A DNA stretch of 41,802 bases from contig JBCCSZ010000019.1 of assembly GCA_039199225.1 (NCBI GenBank), forward strand, positions 1 to 41,802. The letters run 5' to 3'. This DNA comes from JBCCSZ01 sp039199225 (lineage in GTDB: Bacteria; Bacteroidota; Bacteroidia; Chitinophagales; Saprospiraceae). A program made the translations under genes and the position numbers. The notes below the pieces were generated by a model. The model saw nothing but the letters and a program-made list of their open reading frames with translations, did no database searches and had not been told where the DNA came from. Below, piece after piece: positions 16,124 through 25,300 of this stretch; positions within the stretch are counted from its first letter, which is position 1, and each line of letters starts with the position of its first letter.

Positions 16124-17284
16124 CTACATGGCTTTTTGCGTAATAGCATCTTTTTTAGCCAGCTCTTGTACCTGCTCGTGGATGCATTGGGCGGCTACTG
16201 TCCAAGAGTAGCGCTCGGCCACTTCCTTTGCGATCTTGTTCCAATAGCCTTCTGGGAAGGGGCGAAAGAGGGTACTTTCCAGGAGTTGACAAAAAGCGCC
16301 ATAATGACCGGGATCAAACTGGTGAACACCGAGAAAATCAAAGTCTTTCATGGCTGTAGCGTTGGCACAAATAGTGGGCGTGCCAAGGGCTGCTGCTTCT
16401 ATGGGAGGAATGCCGAATCCTTCGGCCTTTGAAGGATATACAAAAAGGCGGGCCGCTCGGTAGAGTTCCAGCAATTCGTAATCGTCGACCTGAGAAATCC
16501 ACTTGAAGTAGCGTTTTTCTTTTGGGGTCATTTTCTCCATTTCGGCTTGTAGTTCTGGTGTGTCCAATGTTTGATTGCCAACAAATACCAGTTGAATGTT
16601 GTGCTGCCACAGCTTCAATTCTCTAAAAGCCCGGAGTAGTAAAAGGTGGTTTTTGCGTGGCTCGATGCGACTGACATACAGGATGTAGTTATCCACTTCG
16701 AAAGCGGCTCGGACAAACTGCGTAGAGGCTTGTTTGTCGAAGGCTAGACGGTAGCGTTCGTCGATGGCATTGGGAGTGATGTGGATGCGGTCGGACTCAA
16801 TGCCATAGTGGGCAACGAGGCGCTCCTTGGAATAATTGGAGACAGTAAGCAGAAGGTCGCTTTTCCAGGCGGCATACCGAAAAAGAACATTTCTCGACAA
16901 ACGATAAAAAGTGGAAAACTCCTCCGGAAAGTCGTTGAAGAGGATGTCGTGAATGGTGACAATAAATTTGCAGTTGGCCTTGGCCCGTAATGGAACGACG
17001 TATTGAAAATGCGCATAATCAAAGGCATGCTTTTTCAACAGCTGTGGAAAGTCAAAAAACAGCCGTTTGAAGGTCGACGAACTTTTGATGGGTATAAAAT
17101 GAGCCTCATCTAAAAAGGGAAAATGTTTTTTGAGATTGGAAAAATTTATGCCTGCCAGATAAATGTCGTACTGCGAAGGATACTGCTCCGCCAGTGTATT
17201 GTAGATGCCTTTTATATAAGTGGCGCTTCCTTGTCCTTCTCCTTCCAGAACACGAGCATCTACAAGTATTTTAACCTTTGTCAT
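16124..17284 (-). CDS. GT4 family glycosyltransferase
   Basis: The 386-residue GT-B enzyme has an N-terminal acceptor domain (LVDARVLEGEGQGSATYIKG) and a C-terminal nucleotide-sugar domain. The latter shows YILYVSRIEPRKNHLLLLRAF near residue 200 and PSKAEGFGIPPIEAAALGTPTIC near residue 285. There the EGFGIPPIE residues are the retaining GT4 EX7E motif. It is the last gene of the glycan cluster, and its start overlaps the end of the polymerase gene (ATGA). It probably adds one sugar to the lipid-linked repeat unit at the inner face of the cytoplasmic membrane. Donor and linkage are unknown. Confidence 0.9.
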   Translation of the reverse strand: MTKVKILVDARVLEGEGQGSATYIKGIYNTLAEQYPSQYDIYLAGINFSNLKKHFPFLDEAHFIPIKSSSTFKRLFFDFPQLLKKHAFDYAHFQYVVPLRAKANCKFIVTIHDILFNDFPEEFSTFYRLSRNVLFRYAAWKSDLLLTVSNYSKERLVAHYGIESDRIHITPNAIDERYRLAFDKQASTQFVRAAFEVDNYILYVSRIEPRKNHLLLLRAFRELKLWQHNIQLVFVGNQTLDTPELQAEMEKMTPKEKRYFKWISQVDDYELLELYRAARLFVYPSKAEGFGIPPIEAAALGTPTICANATAMKDFDFLGVHQFDPGHYGAFCQLLESTLFRPFPEGYWNKIAKEVAERYSWTVAAQCIHEQVQELAKKDAITQKAM

Positions 17285-18543
17285 CGAAGTGTATTTTGTA
17301 AGCGATTTTGCATGGCAGCATCTCTGATAGCCGATGTTTTAATAATCGAGATAATCAGTAAAGAGGCAATACCGTACCAAAACAGCTGTGTGTTGATATT
17401 TGCATTGGGTAAAATGAGAATCATGGATAACCAAAAGGGAAATGGAAGCTTTGTAAAGCAATTGATTAGGAATAAAATGAATAGCGCAAAGCCAATTAAT
17501 CCGTAATCGAATATAAAGGCAGGTACAACACCAACGTCCAAAACATCATCGTCTTCATCGATCAACGAACCTTGCAGAAACTGTGGGATGATGATGCCCG
17601 CCGTACCGGCTCCAGCTCCCAAAACGATGTTGAAATCATCGAGCCGATCGCTATTGAACAGTAGGTAAGTAGGGCCAATGCGCGCAAAGGCACTGGGGTC
17701 TTTTGTTTTGAGCTTATCGAGCATTTCCCTGGGGCCGACTGCCCGGTTTTTTTGAAAGATTTCTACTAGGTTGGTAATACGCTCCACAGGGCCGTCTTCT
17801 ACTTTAGAAACAAGGTTGCCGCCCACCAGCGCCAGGCCCACGCAGATGATGGAGAACATCCTCTTGGATCGAACTCTCATCTTTTTGTAGTACACCTGTG
17901 TCCAATCCAATATGTTGATGAGCAGGAACAAGAGGCCGTAGGCCGATCCCAACAGTAAGGAGGAAACGACGTAGAGGCCCGATATTCTCAAGGATGGCAG
18001 ATCGAAGCGATGGCCGTTGAGGTGGCTGTAGCACAAATGGGCGATGCTGATAATGAAAGAGGCATAAGAAGGTTCGGACGAAAAGCCCATTGGGCGACTC
18101 CCACCTGATTCAGGATGGGCAATGCCAAAGATATTCTGCAAGAAAGAATGGCCCAAGCCAGCGCTCAGCACAACAAAGCCCGCCACGATATTTATGCCAT
18201 AAGACAATAAAATGAACTGAAAAGCCTTGCGGATGCGATCGGGAGCGCAGTCGCGAATGAGGTTGTATAGAACGATCAACTCTATGCCAAAAGTCAAGGT
18301 ATAGATCAGGGAGGTGAACTTGAAATCTGGATAGTTGAGGAAATTTACCAAGCAGACATAAAAAAGTAAAACCAACAGGGAGACAAAAATGTGTATGTAC
18401 TCCTTTTTTCGATAAAAAATGAAAATGGCAATCAGTGCGCCCATCATCACGTGATAGGGCGTGAGCATGGCCTTGCCAATGGTCCCTAGGCTGACACCTG
18501 TGTAGGACAGTAAAATGAAGGCTATGATTGCAATTTTTTTCAC
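17281..18543 (-). CDS. wzy: Wzy-like O-antigen polymerase/ligase membrane protein
   Basis: The roughly 420-residue protein has ten or more membrane helices and one large hydrophilic loop at about residues 240-335 (FQKNRAVGPREMLDKLKTKDPSAFARIGPTY and beyond). This is the layout of O-antigen polymerases and ligases (Wzy/WaaL superfamily). The GTG at 18543, two bases after the upstream stop, is preferred and gives MKKIAIIAFILLSY. A TTG 11 codons further up would overlap the upstream gene. With Wzx and Wzz in the cluster, polymerase is the likelier role. A ligase role cannot be excluded, because no other ligase candidate is seen. Confidence 0.82.
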   Translation of the reverse strand: MKKIAIIAFILLSYTGVSLGTIGKAMLTPYHVMMGALIAIFIFYRKKEYIHIFVSLLVLLFYVCLVNFLNYPDFKFTSLIYTLTFGIELIVLYNLIRDCAPDRIRKAFQFILLSYGINIVAGFVVLSAGLGHSFLQNIFGIAHPESGGSRPMGFSSEPSYASFIISIAHLCYSHLNGHRFDLPSLRISGLYVVSSLLLGSAYGLLFLLINILDWTQVYYKKMRVRSKRMFSIICVGLALVGGNLVSKVEDGPVERITNLVEIFQKNRAVGPREMLDKLKTKDPSAFARIGPTYLLFNSDRLDDFNIVLGAGAGTAGIIIPQFLQGSLIDEDDDVLDVGVVPAFIFDYGLIGFALFILFLINCFTKLPFPFWLSMILILPNANINTQLFWYGIASLLIISIIKTSAIRDAAMQNRLQNTLR

Positions 18544-18545
18544 GC

Positions 18546-19910
18546 TTAGGAAGTTGCCATTTTTACGAGGCTGCAATTGATTATTTCATTGAAAGCAATG
18601 CTCAGCTTTTGAACGTTTTCAGGTTCCAGAACTGCCGGAATGGTGATGGGGTCTGTGAAGGTTCCTTCGAAGGAGTGATTCATCAGATAATTGGAAAATT
18701 CCATTCGGTTGTCGAAACTGGCTTCGAGCTTCCAGATCAATTGTTCAAAATGCTCGCAGTCTTGCAGCATGTGTAGGTGCAACTGGTCGCATCCATTGAG
18801 TCGATTGAAAAAAGTAGGCGCAAAAGTAAAGGCCGGTACGCGCAGCAGTGCTGCTTCATAGCAAATGGTGCCGCTGACGCTGACTACAGCCCGCGCATTT
18901 TTTATCAACTCATAAGATGGTGTTTTTTCATCCACCAAAATCAGATTGGGCCATCGCTGTAATTTTCGGTAAAAATCCAAGCTGCGGTCTCCAATGGCAT
19001 TGGTGTGTTCCTTGACGACCAACTTCCAATTGTAAGGCAGCACTCGCCAAATGTTTTGAATATTGGTCAGTTGATCTTCGTAATATCTTCCAATCACATC
19101 GATCGAAGCCTCGGGTTGTTTGTGCAAACCAATAAAGATGTAAGGCTGTCCTTTAAAGTCATCGTAAGATACTTTCTTGACAAGGCGGTAGGTTTCTTTG
19201 TACAGCTCTTCTCGACTGCGAATTTTGAAACGGATGCTCTCGTTGGTAATCTGCGTAGGGTCTTTTTTATCGATGTTTTCATTGGTGAAAAAACGGCGGA
19301 TGCGATCGAGACGGCCAGAAAGAGACCGGGCTTTGGCCTGAATTTTATCATTGATTTTCAAATAGGCAGGTGGCTTCAGTTGAATCATCCCATGATCGCT
19401 TCGCGGCTCCCTGGACAGATCGAAAAATTTCGATTGATTTTCATCGGTGAAAAAGGCAAATCGATGGTTGGGAAGACGAACAACGTGTGGGTTGAGAAAA
19501 CGGCAGTTCAACTCCTGGCAGCGACTGCAAATACGGTGAATCAAAATTTCATGCGCCCAAGTAATCTCTCCAAATACAAAGTGAATGGATCGTTGCTGTA
19601 AAAAGGTGTAGATATCTTGCTGAATATTGTTGAGGAAGCGAATGCCCTTTTCTGGTTCGTTGCGCAACACGCGATCGCCATAGACTAATTCATTAATTTT
19701 GAAAGGATGCAATGGTAGGCTGTCTTTAGCCAGGTGGTCCATGTTGATGAGCAGAATCTGTTGTTGCTTGTAATGCGTTCGTAAGAATTTGTACAGTTCT
19801 CGATTGGTGCAAATCCAATAAATACCCACCTGCTTTTCTTGCAACTCTTCTGCGATGGCATGAAACAAGTAAGTCTTTGAATAATTCGCAATGAAACAAA
19901 TGTTTTTCAT
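18546..19910 (-). CDS. KpsS-like capsular polysaccharide glycosyltransferase (candidate pseudaminyltransferase)
   Basis: The 454-residue cytoplasmic protein looks like a GT-B fold capsule-type transferase. The C-terminal half has GLHKQPEASI at about 261-270, VVKEHTN at 298-304, PSYELIKNAR at 331-340 and VSVSGTICYEAALLRVPAFTF at 344-364. Such QPEAS/KEH/SGT-x3-EA motifs occur in KpsS-like proteins, which relate to Kdo transferases. Some proteins of this type in Acinetobacter capsule loci with pse genes have been assigned to transfer nonulosonic acids. Because the cluster makes CMP-pseudaminic acid, this is the best candidate for that transfer, by inference. Residues 1-210 hold an N-terminal domain with few clues. 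It lies between the Wzx and Wzy genes. Confidence 0.8.
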   Translation of the reverse strand: MKNICFIANYSKTYLFHAIAEELQEKQVGIYWICTNRELYKFLRTHYKQQQILLINMDHLAKDSLPLHPFKINELVYGDRVLRNEPEKGIRFLNNIQQDIYTFLQQRSIHFVFGEITWAHEILIHRICSRCQELNCRFLNPHVVRLPNHRFAFFTDENQSKFFDLSREPRSDHGMIQLKPPAYLKINDKIQAKARSLSGRLDRIRRFFTNENIDKKDPTQITNESIRFKIRSREELYKETYRLVKKVSYDDFKGQPYIFIGLHKQPEASIDVIGRYYEDQLTNIQNIWRVLPYNWKLVVKEHTNAIGDRSLDFYRKLQRWPNLILVDEKTPSYELIKNARAVVSVSGTICYEAALLRVPAFTFAPTFFNRLNGCDQLHLHMLQDCEHFEQLIWKLEASFDNRMEFSNYLMNHSFEGTFTDPITIPAVLEPENVQKLSIAFNEIINCSLVKMATS

Positions 19911-19924
19911 CTTGTTTGTTGATT

Positions 19925-21250
19925 TCAGAAAATTAATAAATAGCTTATAGCAAACAGCAATAACATACCGCGGTTCAGCAATCGACTATGGCGGAATGAC
20001 AGTCTGCGATGTTTGAGTAGTAATGAAAACTGGATGTCGGTTGCCCAAAAGAGAAAAAATAAATTGACGATGGCAAAGGAAAAAAGTGTCAGCCAAGCGC
20101 ATAGATGTAAGAGCGTAAAAATTGCCAGCATACCGACCAGTAATAAGACACAGGCTCGGTTCATTTGTCGCGATAGATTTTCGCGATAGATGATGTTTTC
20201 ATTAAAAGAAATGCTGATCCAAAACAGCGCGTGAAAACTCAGTATGAAATACAAAGGTGCATAGCCCTGGTGGCCTTCTTCAAAAAACGAAAACATCCCA
20301 CTGAGGAGATTGGGAAGCAACAACCAAAACAGCATGGCAACGAATAAGGCTCCGATGATGAATGCACTAAAAAAGTTGTCCAGTTGGGCTGCTTTAGAAC
20401 GATAGATTTTCTTGAAAAAAGCAATGTTGAAAACCTGTTGAATCAAAATAACGACTACTGCAAATCGAAAATAAAATGAATAAGAAGCTACCTGCTCCAA
20501 GCCCAAAAAGTATTCAATGAAAATCCTGGCACCATTGGTCAAGACGATGACGATGGTAGAGGATAAAACCAAGTGTTTGCCAAAGGAGATGGCTTCGAGG
20601 TAGCGTTTCCAAGAGAAATCCTGCCGGTTCTTCCAATAGTGAAAAAAGCAAATTACCAGTAAGCCGGCAAAGTAGCACAGCAACAGACTTTTTAGAGTCT
20701 CAAAGTCGTAGGGCTTGCCACTCAGCCAAACAAATAGGTTGTAAAAATTGATGGCGATAAACAATCCACCATCCAGCAAAACAGCCCGAATGATGAATTC
20801 ATGGGACTTTAAAATGTAGGACAGCAACAATTGCATGGCAATGATTCCACCAATCAACAAGGCCAATTGTAGCTTGGGTTCGATGACTTGAAACAGCCAA
20901 TAGTCCATCAGTAAAATACCTCCAATCAGCCCGCTACAAAGCAAGGGGTGGAAATAGAAAATGGATCGAAAGCCCCTTTCTCTTTTCTTGAGGTTGAAGT
21001 AGGGATAAGCTGCTTGTAAACCAACATTTAGCGCAATGGCTATTAGGATGCCTACCGAAAGGGCGTATTCAAATAGGCCGTAACTGGCCATGTCTGTGAC
21101 CAATTGAGACAGCCAAAGCGCACTGACGAAGCCCGATATTTTGACCAAAAGGAAAATGCTGGCAAACAAACCGAGTCTGCGAATTTGTCCTTTGAGTGCA
21201 GGCCAGGCATCCCCCAGGCGGGTTAGGGTTGCGGTAGCCTTTCGAATCAT
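19925..21250 (-). CDS. wzx: Wzx-type polysaccharide flippase
   Basis: The 441-residue protein has about twelve membrane helices. Its N-terminus runs IRRLGLFASIFLLVKISGFVSALWLSQLVTDMASYGLFEYALSVGI, typical of oligosaccharide flippases of the MOP superfamily (PF01943/PF13440). It would move the undecaprenyl-diphosphate-linked repeat across the inner membrane. The ATG at 21250 overlaps the pseI stop (ATGA) and is preferred to a start four codons earlier. The placement between pseI and the KpsS-like gene fits a Wzx/Wzy pathway. Confidence 0.88.
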   Translation of the reverse strand: MIRKATATLTRLGDAWPALKGQIRRLGLFASIFLLVKISGFVSALWLSQLVTDMASYGLFEYALSVGILIAIALNVGLQAAYPYFNLKKRERGFRSIFYFHPLLCSGLIGGILLMDYWLFQVIEPKLQLALLIGGIIAMQLLLSYILKSHEFIIRAVLLDGGLFIAINFYNLFVWLSGKPYDFETLKSLLLCYFAGLLVICFFHYWKNRQDFSWKRYLEAISFGKHLVLSSTIVIVLTNGARIFIEYFLGLEQVASYSFYFRFAVVVILIQQVFNIAFFKKIYRSKAAQLDNFFSAFIIGALFVAMLFWLLLPNLLSGMFSFFEEGHQGYAPLYFILSFHALFWISISFNENIIYRENLSRQMNRACVLLLVGMLAIFTLLHLCAWLTLFSFAIVNLFFLFWATDIQFSLLLKHRRLSFRHSRLLNRGMLLLFAISYLLIF

Positions 21251-22299
21251 AGGTCTTCCCACTTTAAGGGTGTTCCAGCTTCGATGCTGCGGCTGGCCGT
21301 TTTACCTAGCAGCGTTTCAAAGTAGCGAGGTGCCAGTCCATCGCCCGGCCGAATGACCCGCAAGTTGTCTGGCGTAAATGCTTCTCCAGCAGCGACTCCT
21401 TTGACCACATAGATCGAGCGTTTGAAACGGCGGCTGTTCTGCTCTGCTTCCTGGATGCCATAGCGCACCGACCCCAGGGCAGCAAAAGCCCGTTTGGACT
21501 CGGTTACCAAAGCTTTTAGTTCGGCTGGTTCGAGCGAGAAGGTACTGTCCACACCACCATCGGCCCGGTTCAAGGTGAAATGCTTTTCGATGACCCTGGC
21601 TCCTAGTGCAATGGCAGCCAGCGGAACGCCGATCCCAAGGGTATGGTCCGATAGTCCAACCACAACATCCTGAAACATTTGCGCCATATGCGGAATGGTT
21701 CGAATGTGGCTGGTGGCTGGTGAAGCTGGATAGGTACTGGTGCATTTGAGTAAGACCAACTCCTTGCAACCGTGCTTGCGAAGAATGCGAACCGATTCGT
21801 CGATGTCCGCCAAATTTGTCAGGCCGGTCGACATGATGACTGGCTTGCCGGTAGCGGCGATTTTTTTGAGCAGTGGAATGTCTGTGTTTTCAAAAGAAGC
21901 GATTTTGTACAGCGGTACGTCGAGTGATTCCAAAAAATCAACGGCCGATGCATCGAAGGGCGAGCTAAAGCCAATCATGCCATGTGATCGCGCCCGGTCG
22001 AACAATTGCTGATGCCACTGCCAAGGCGTGTAGGCTTTCTGGTAGAGTTCGTACAGGCTGTTGCCATTCCAAAGGGAGCTGTCATCCTCGATGTGAAACA
22101 GGCCATGCTTTGCTCGGATGGTCATCGTATCTGCCGTATAAGTTTGCAGTTTGATGGCATGGGCGCCAGCCTCTGCAGCAGCATCTACGATTGCCAACGC
22201 TCGGTCGAGTGATTGATTGTGGTTGCCCGACATTTCAGCGATGATAAATGGGGGTAGGTCAGGACCGATTTGATGGTTCTGGATTTTGATGTTTTTCAT
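21247..22299 (-). CDS. pseI: Pseudaminic acid synthase
   Basis: The 350-residue enzyme condenses phosphoenolpyruvate with 2,4-diacetamido-2,4,6-trideoxy-L-altrose to give pseudaminic acid. The N-terminal NeuB-type barrel shows IIAEMSGNHNQSL at about 19-31, KLQTYTADTMT, SSPFDASAVDFLE, YKIASFE and EKHFTLNRADGGVDSTFSLEP. The AEMSGNHN and GGVDS forms favour PseI over NeuB or LegI. A C-terminal SAF (antifreeze-like) domain covers about 290-350 and contains RRSIYV-like KRSIYVVKGVAAGE. The gene lies between pseG and wzx and overlaps wzx by four bases. Confidence 0.93.
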   Translation of the reverse strand: MKNIKIQNHQIGPDLPPFIIAEMSGNHNQSLDRALAIVDAAAEAGAHAIKLQTYTADTMTIRAKHGLFHIEDDSSLWNGNSLYELYQKAYTPWQWHQQLFDRARSHGMIGFSSPFDASAVDFLESLDVPLYKIASFENTDIPLLKKIAATGKPVIMSTGLTNLADIDESVRILRKHGCKELVLLKCTSTYPASPATSHIRTIPHMAQMFQDVVVGLSDHTLGIGVPLAAIALGARVIEKHFTLNRADGGVDSTFSLEPAELKALVTESKRAFAALGSVRYGIQEAEQNSRRFKRSIYVVKGVAAGEAFTPDNLRVIRPGDGLAPRYFETLLGKTASRSIEAGTPLKWEDL

Positions 22300-22337
22300 C
22301 TTTGAGTTGTTGTTTTTATTGTTTGGGAAGTCATAAA

Positions 22338-23402
22338 TTATTTAGTGGTGCAGTGCGATGTTTCTCCAAGAGGCATCTGCTGCTTGCGGTGTAAATCGAG
22401 TAATATATTGGTAAATCGTTTTGCAGACTGGCCGTTTTGATGCATCTGTTGTTGTTGGATAAAGGTGGCTGTCGGTATCTTTCGAATGGCAGATATGGCT
22501 GCTGGATAGTTGTCAAATTCCAATAAATTGCCGAGGCCGTAAATCATGTTTAGCTGGCAAAATCCTTGATAGACTTTTTCTTGGTTGTCTACATAATAGC
22601 CGCTAAGGACGGGCATTTTTACCGCCGTTACTTCATGCAAAATACTGCTGGCAGGAACAATGGCCAGATCGTTTTTCCGCATGAGCTGTGCCATCTGAAC
22701 AGCGCTGAGATTTTTATGGATTTGTATATTTTCTTTACAGGAATGGGCAAAGTGCTGGATGATTTGCTCGGATCGATGGGCGCTGCCAAGGACGAGGTGG
22801 ATGCTTGAAATTCCAGCTACTTTTCCACAGATGCCCTTCAAGACTTTGAGACTCAGGTTGTGTGGGTCTGCACCGCCGAAGCAAATGAAAATGTTTTCGA
22901 TTTTATCGATGGTTCTAGTGGCCTGAGCAGCTTGTAAAAAAGGTTTGCGGATTAGGCTGTAGTTCAATCCAAGGTACAAGCGAGTGTGGCGAGCGAGGGA
23001 ATAAGCGGCAGGCAAAATCCCCGGTGCATGGTTGATGACGGCATCCGCCACAAAGGGATGTGGATGAATGTCATCGATGCAAAGCAGGGGATTACCTTTT
23101 GATTTGATTTGTGTTTGATAATCCGTATCAAAGCGATAGCCATCGAGTAAGACAATTTCCCGGCCTGTCAAAAAATGTTGAAGTAAATATGGTACTTCCT
23201 CTTCGTCCGGGACATGACCAATATCGGTCATCCGCCAACAAGTATTCAAAATTTGTTGGCGGATGGCATCGGAAGGATTCCGACATAAAAAATGACTGTT
23301 AAAGTTCTCTCGTAGCATGTCTGCCAAGGCCAGGGAACGGATGATGTGTCCGAGGCCCATAGAGGCGTTTCCATCAGCTCTGAATATTAATAAGGGCTTC
23401 AT
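22338..23402 (-). CDS. pseG: UDP-2,4-diacetamido-2,4,6-trideoxy-beta-L-altropyranose hydrolase
   Basis: The 354-residue GT-B-like hydrolase begins MKPLLIFRADGNASMGLGHIIRSL. This is the hallmark PseG N-terminus, with GxGHxxR and the catalytic His at residue 19. Further on come LLDGYRFDTDY, CIDDIHPHPFVADAVINHAPG, FICFGGADPHNLSLKVL and the C-terminal ASSILHEVTAVKMPVLSGYYVDNQ. It removes UDP from the pathway intermediate to give the free sugar used by PseI. Its start overlaps the end of pseF by 29 bases. PseG enzymes sometimes carry a fused PseH domain, but this one does not, because it stops at the usual length. Confidence 0.93.
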   Translation of the reverse strand: MKPLLIFRADGNASMGLGHIIRSLALADMLRENFNSHFLCRNPSDAIRQQILNTCWRMTDIGHVPDEEEVPYLLQHFLTGREIVLLDGYRFDTDYQTQIKSKGNPLLCIDDIHPHPFVADAVINHAPGILPAAYSLARHTRLYLGLNYSLIRKPFLQAAQATRTIDKIENIFICFGGADPHNLSLKVLKGICGKVAGISSIHLVLGSAHRSEQIIQHFAHSCKENIQIHKNLSAVQMAQLMRKNDLAIVPASSILHEVTAVKMPVLSGYYVDNQEKVYQGFCQLNMIYGLGNLLEFDNYPAAISAIRKIPTATFIQQQQMHQNGQSAKRFTNILLDLHRKQQMPLGETSHCTTK

Positions 23403-24084
23403 TTTTCAGTTTGTATTTAAACTCTGCGACCTGCCAGTCGTCGGGTGTATCTATATCGTGTGCCTCCAACTTCGACAAAATCAAGGCACCGGTATTGTCG
23501 CCCCAAATGGACCTTGTCTTCAAGAAAGCTTCGCTGCGCAACCAGTAAAACTGCCCACTGTCGTGATACGCTTTGACCAAGTCTTGTGAGCGTTGCTCTG
23601 CAAATTCCGGTGTGTGCATTTTCACGCGCTCCCCCTCAAAAACCAATGCTCGTTGGATCGGATAGTCGAAAGGCACGATGGGGACAATGCAGTCGCGCTT
23701 GCTGTAAATCAACTTTTCATAGGCCGTCTTTAGCAACTCCGCCGTTGCGAAGGGTGCTGTCGGGTACATGCAGCAGACATGATCGAAATGCATGTCCTTT
23801 TTTTGCTGGTACATGTTCAGCACTTCTATGATGACATCTGCCGTCGTAGCATAGTCGTCTGCCGTTTCGGCACTCCGCATAAACGGAACACTGGCGCCAT
23901 AGGAACGGGCGATTTCGGCGATTTGCTCGTCTTCGGTAGAGACCATTACTTCATCAAAAAGCCCAGAAGCTATGGCAGCTTGTATGGGATAAAAGATGAT
24001 CGGAATACCGTTGAATGCTTTGATATTTTTGCGGGGGATTCGCTTTGAGCCTCCTCTGGCGGTAATGATGGCTAAGGTTTTCAT
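23374..24084 (-). CDS. pseF: Pseudaminic acid cytidylyltransferase
   Basis: The 236-residue enzyme activates pseudaminic acid with CTP to CMP-pseudaminic acid. It begins MKTLAIITARGGSKRIPRKNIK, the nucleotide-binding motif of the CMP-sugar synthetase family. It also shows DEVMVSTEDEQIAEIARSYGA, MRSAETADDYATTADVI, CCMYPTAPF and HDSGQFYW, the last typical of PseF. The ATG at 24084 is used because a TTG eight codons earlier would overlap pseC. It sits between pseC and pseG. Confidence 0.93.
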   Translation of the reverse strand: MKTLAIITARGGSKRIPRKNIKAFNGIPIIFYPIQAAIASGLFDEVMVSTEDEQIAEIARSYGASVPFMRSAETADDYATTADVIIEVLNMYQQKKDMHFDHVCCMYPTAPFATAELLKTAYEKLIYSKRDCIVPIVPFDYPIQRALVFEGERVKMHTPEFAEQRSQDLVKAYHDSGQFYWLRSEAFLKTRSIWGDNTGALILSKLEAHDIDTPDDWQVAEFKYKLKNEALINIQS

Positions 24085-24104
24085 GGTTGATTGATTTTGC
24101 GGCT

Positions 24105-25283
24105 TCAAGAAGGCCGGGATTCAAATTCTTTGATTTTTTGAATGACGTATGCTTGCTCGTCTTCCGTCAGGGAGGGATACATGGGCAGACTCAAGCATTG
24201 ATCGTAATATGCTTCTGCATGGGGGTATTTTTCGTCTGTACGGTTTTGCGATTGGTAGTAGGGCATTTGGTGGAGGGGGATGTAATGCACCTGTGTATAG
24301 ATGCCTGCTGCCCTCAGCCATTGGTACAATTCCTTCCGCTCCCGACATTGGATGACGTATAGGTGGAAGGCATGTCCTGGGGCATCCGCGGTGTAAAGCG
24401 GTTGGAGATCGGAATCTCGGAATGCTTCATCGTAGCGGAGGGCGATGGCTCGCCTTTTAGCCAACCCTTCCTCAGCCCGCGAGAGCTGGGAAAGCCCCAA
24501 GACGCATTGGATATCTGTCAATCGATAGTTGTAACCCAACTGCTGCATTTCGTAGTACCAGCCGCCATGATTTTCATGTAATTTTTCTGGCGCTTTGGTA
24601 ATACCGTGGGTGCGCAGCACGAGCAACTTTTCGTAAAGTTCCCGCGAGCGGGTCGTGATCATGCCTCCTTCGCCACAGGCGATGTGCTTGACCGGATGGA
24701 AAGAAAAGGTCGACAAATCGGCGAATCGGCCGTTGCCGCATTTCTGTGGTCGGTCAAGGCTGTCTATAAAATGTCCACCAGGTGCATGGCAGGCATCTTC
24801 TATGATCCACATTCCAAACTCATCTGCCAGCTTGCGGAAGGCTTCGAGGTCTACTGCCCGACCGGCAAAGTCAACCAATACCATTCCGGCATAGGTACCT
24901 TTTTCAGCGCTTTGAAGCTTTTTCCAAACAGATTGAATATCAATCAAGGCGGTTGCAGGGTCGATGTCGGCAAACTCGACCTGGCTGCCGCAGTAGCGCA
25001 TGGCGTTGGCCGAAGCAGCAAAGGTAATGGGGGTTGTGATGACCTTGCTGTTGTGGTCTGCGCCCAGTGCCATGGCGGCCAGATGCAATGCAGCCGTACC
25101 GTTGTTGACAGCAACGGCGTAGGGTGCATCTACATATTTGGCAAAAGCCTCTTCAAATTGCCGAACTGCAGGCCCCTGAGTCAGCCAGTCTCCCTTCAGT
25201 GTATCGACAACGGCTCTGATGTCTTCGTCTGTGATGTGCTGGCGACCGTAGGGGATCGCAGTTGGTTTTGGAAGTGTAATCAT
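24105..25283 (-). CDS. pseC: UDP-4-amino-4,6-dideoxy-N-acetyl-beta-L-altrosamine transaminase
   Basis: The 392-residue PLP enzyme belongs to the DegT/DnrJ/EryC1/StrS aminotransferases. It begins IPYGRQHITDEDIRAVVDTLKGDWLTQGPAV, as PseC does. Further on are VNNGTAALHLAAMALG at 60-74, VDFAGRAVDLE, EDACHAPGG and STFSFHPVKHIACGEGGM, where K199 should hold PLP. It converts the 4-keto product of PseB into the 4-amino sugar, which is the substrate of PseH. It lies 17 bases downstream of pseB. Confidence 0.94.
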   Translation of the reverse strand: MITLPKPTAIPYGRQHITDEDIRAVVDTLKGDWLTQGPAVRQFEEAFAKYVDAPYAVAVNNGTAALHLAAMALGADHNSKVITTPITFAASANAMRYCGSQVEFADIDPATALIDIQSVWKKLQSAEKGTYAGMVLVDFAGRAVDLEAFRKLADEFGMWIIEDACHAPGGHFIDSLDRPQKCGNGRFADLSTFSFHPVKHIACGEGGMITTRSRELYEKLLVLRTHGITKAPEKLHENHGGWYYEMQQLGYNYRLTDIQCVLGLSQLSRAEEGLAKRRAIALRYDEAFRDSDLQPLYTADAPGHAFHLYVIQCRERKELYQWLRAAGIYTQVHYIPLHQMPYYQSQNRTDEKYPHAEAYYDQCLSLPMYPSLTEDEQAYVIQKIKEFESRPS

Positions 25284-25300
25284 TTTAGAGCGGGAATATT

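Noticed and set aside
24105..25283. Whether the sugar pathway could be legionaminic or sialic acid instead of pseudaminic acid.
   Set aside because: PseB has the inverting-dehydratase D-K-Y layout, and PseC, PseF, PseG and PseI all show pseudaminic-type motifs (PseG GxGHxxR, PseI AEMSGNHN), without LegB/LegC or NeuC-like genes.
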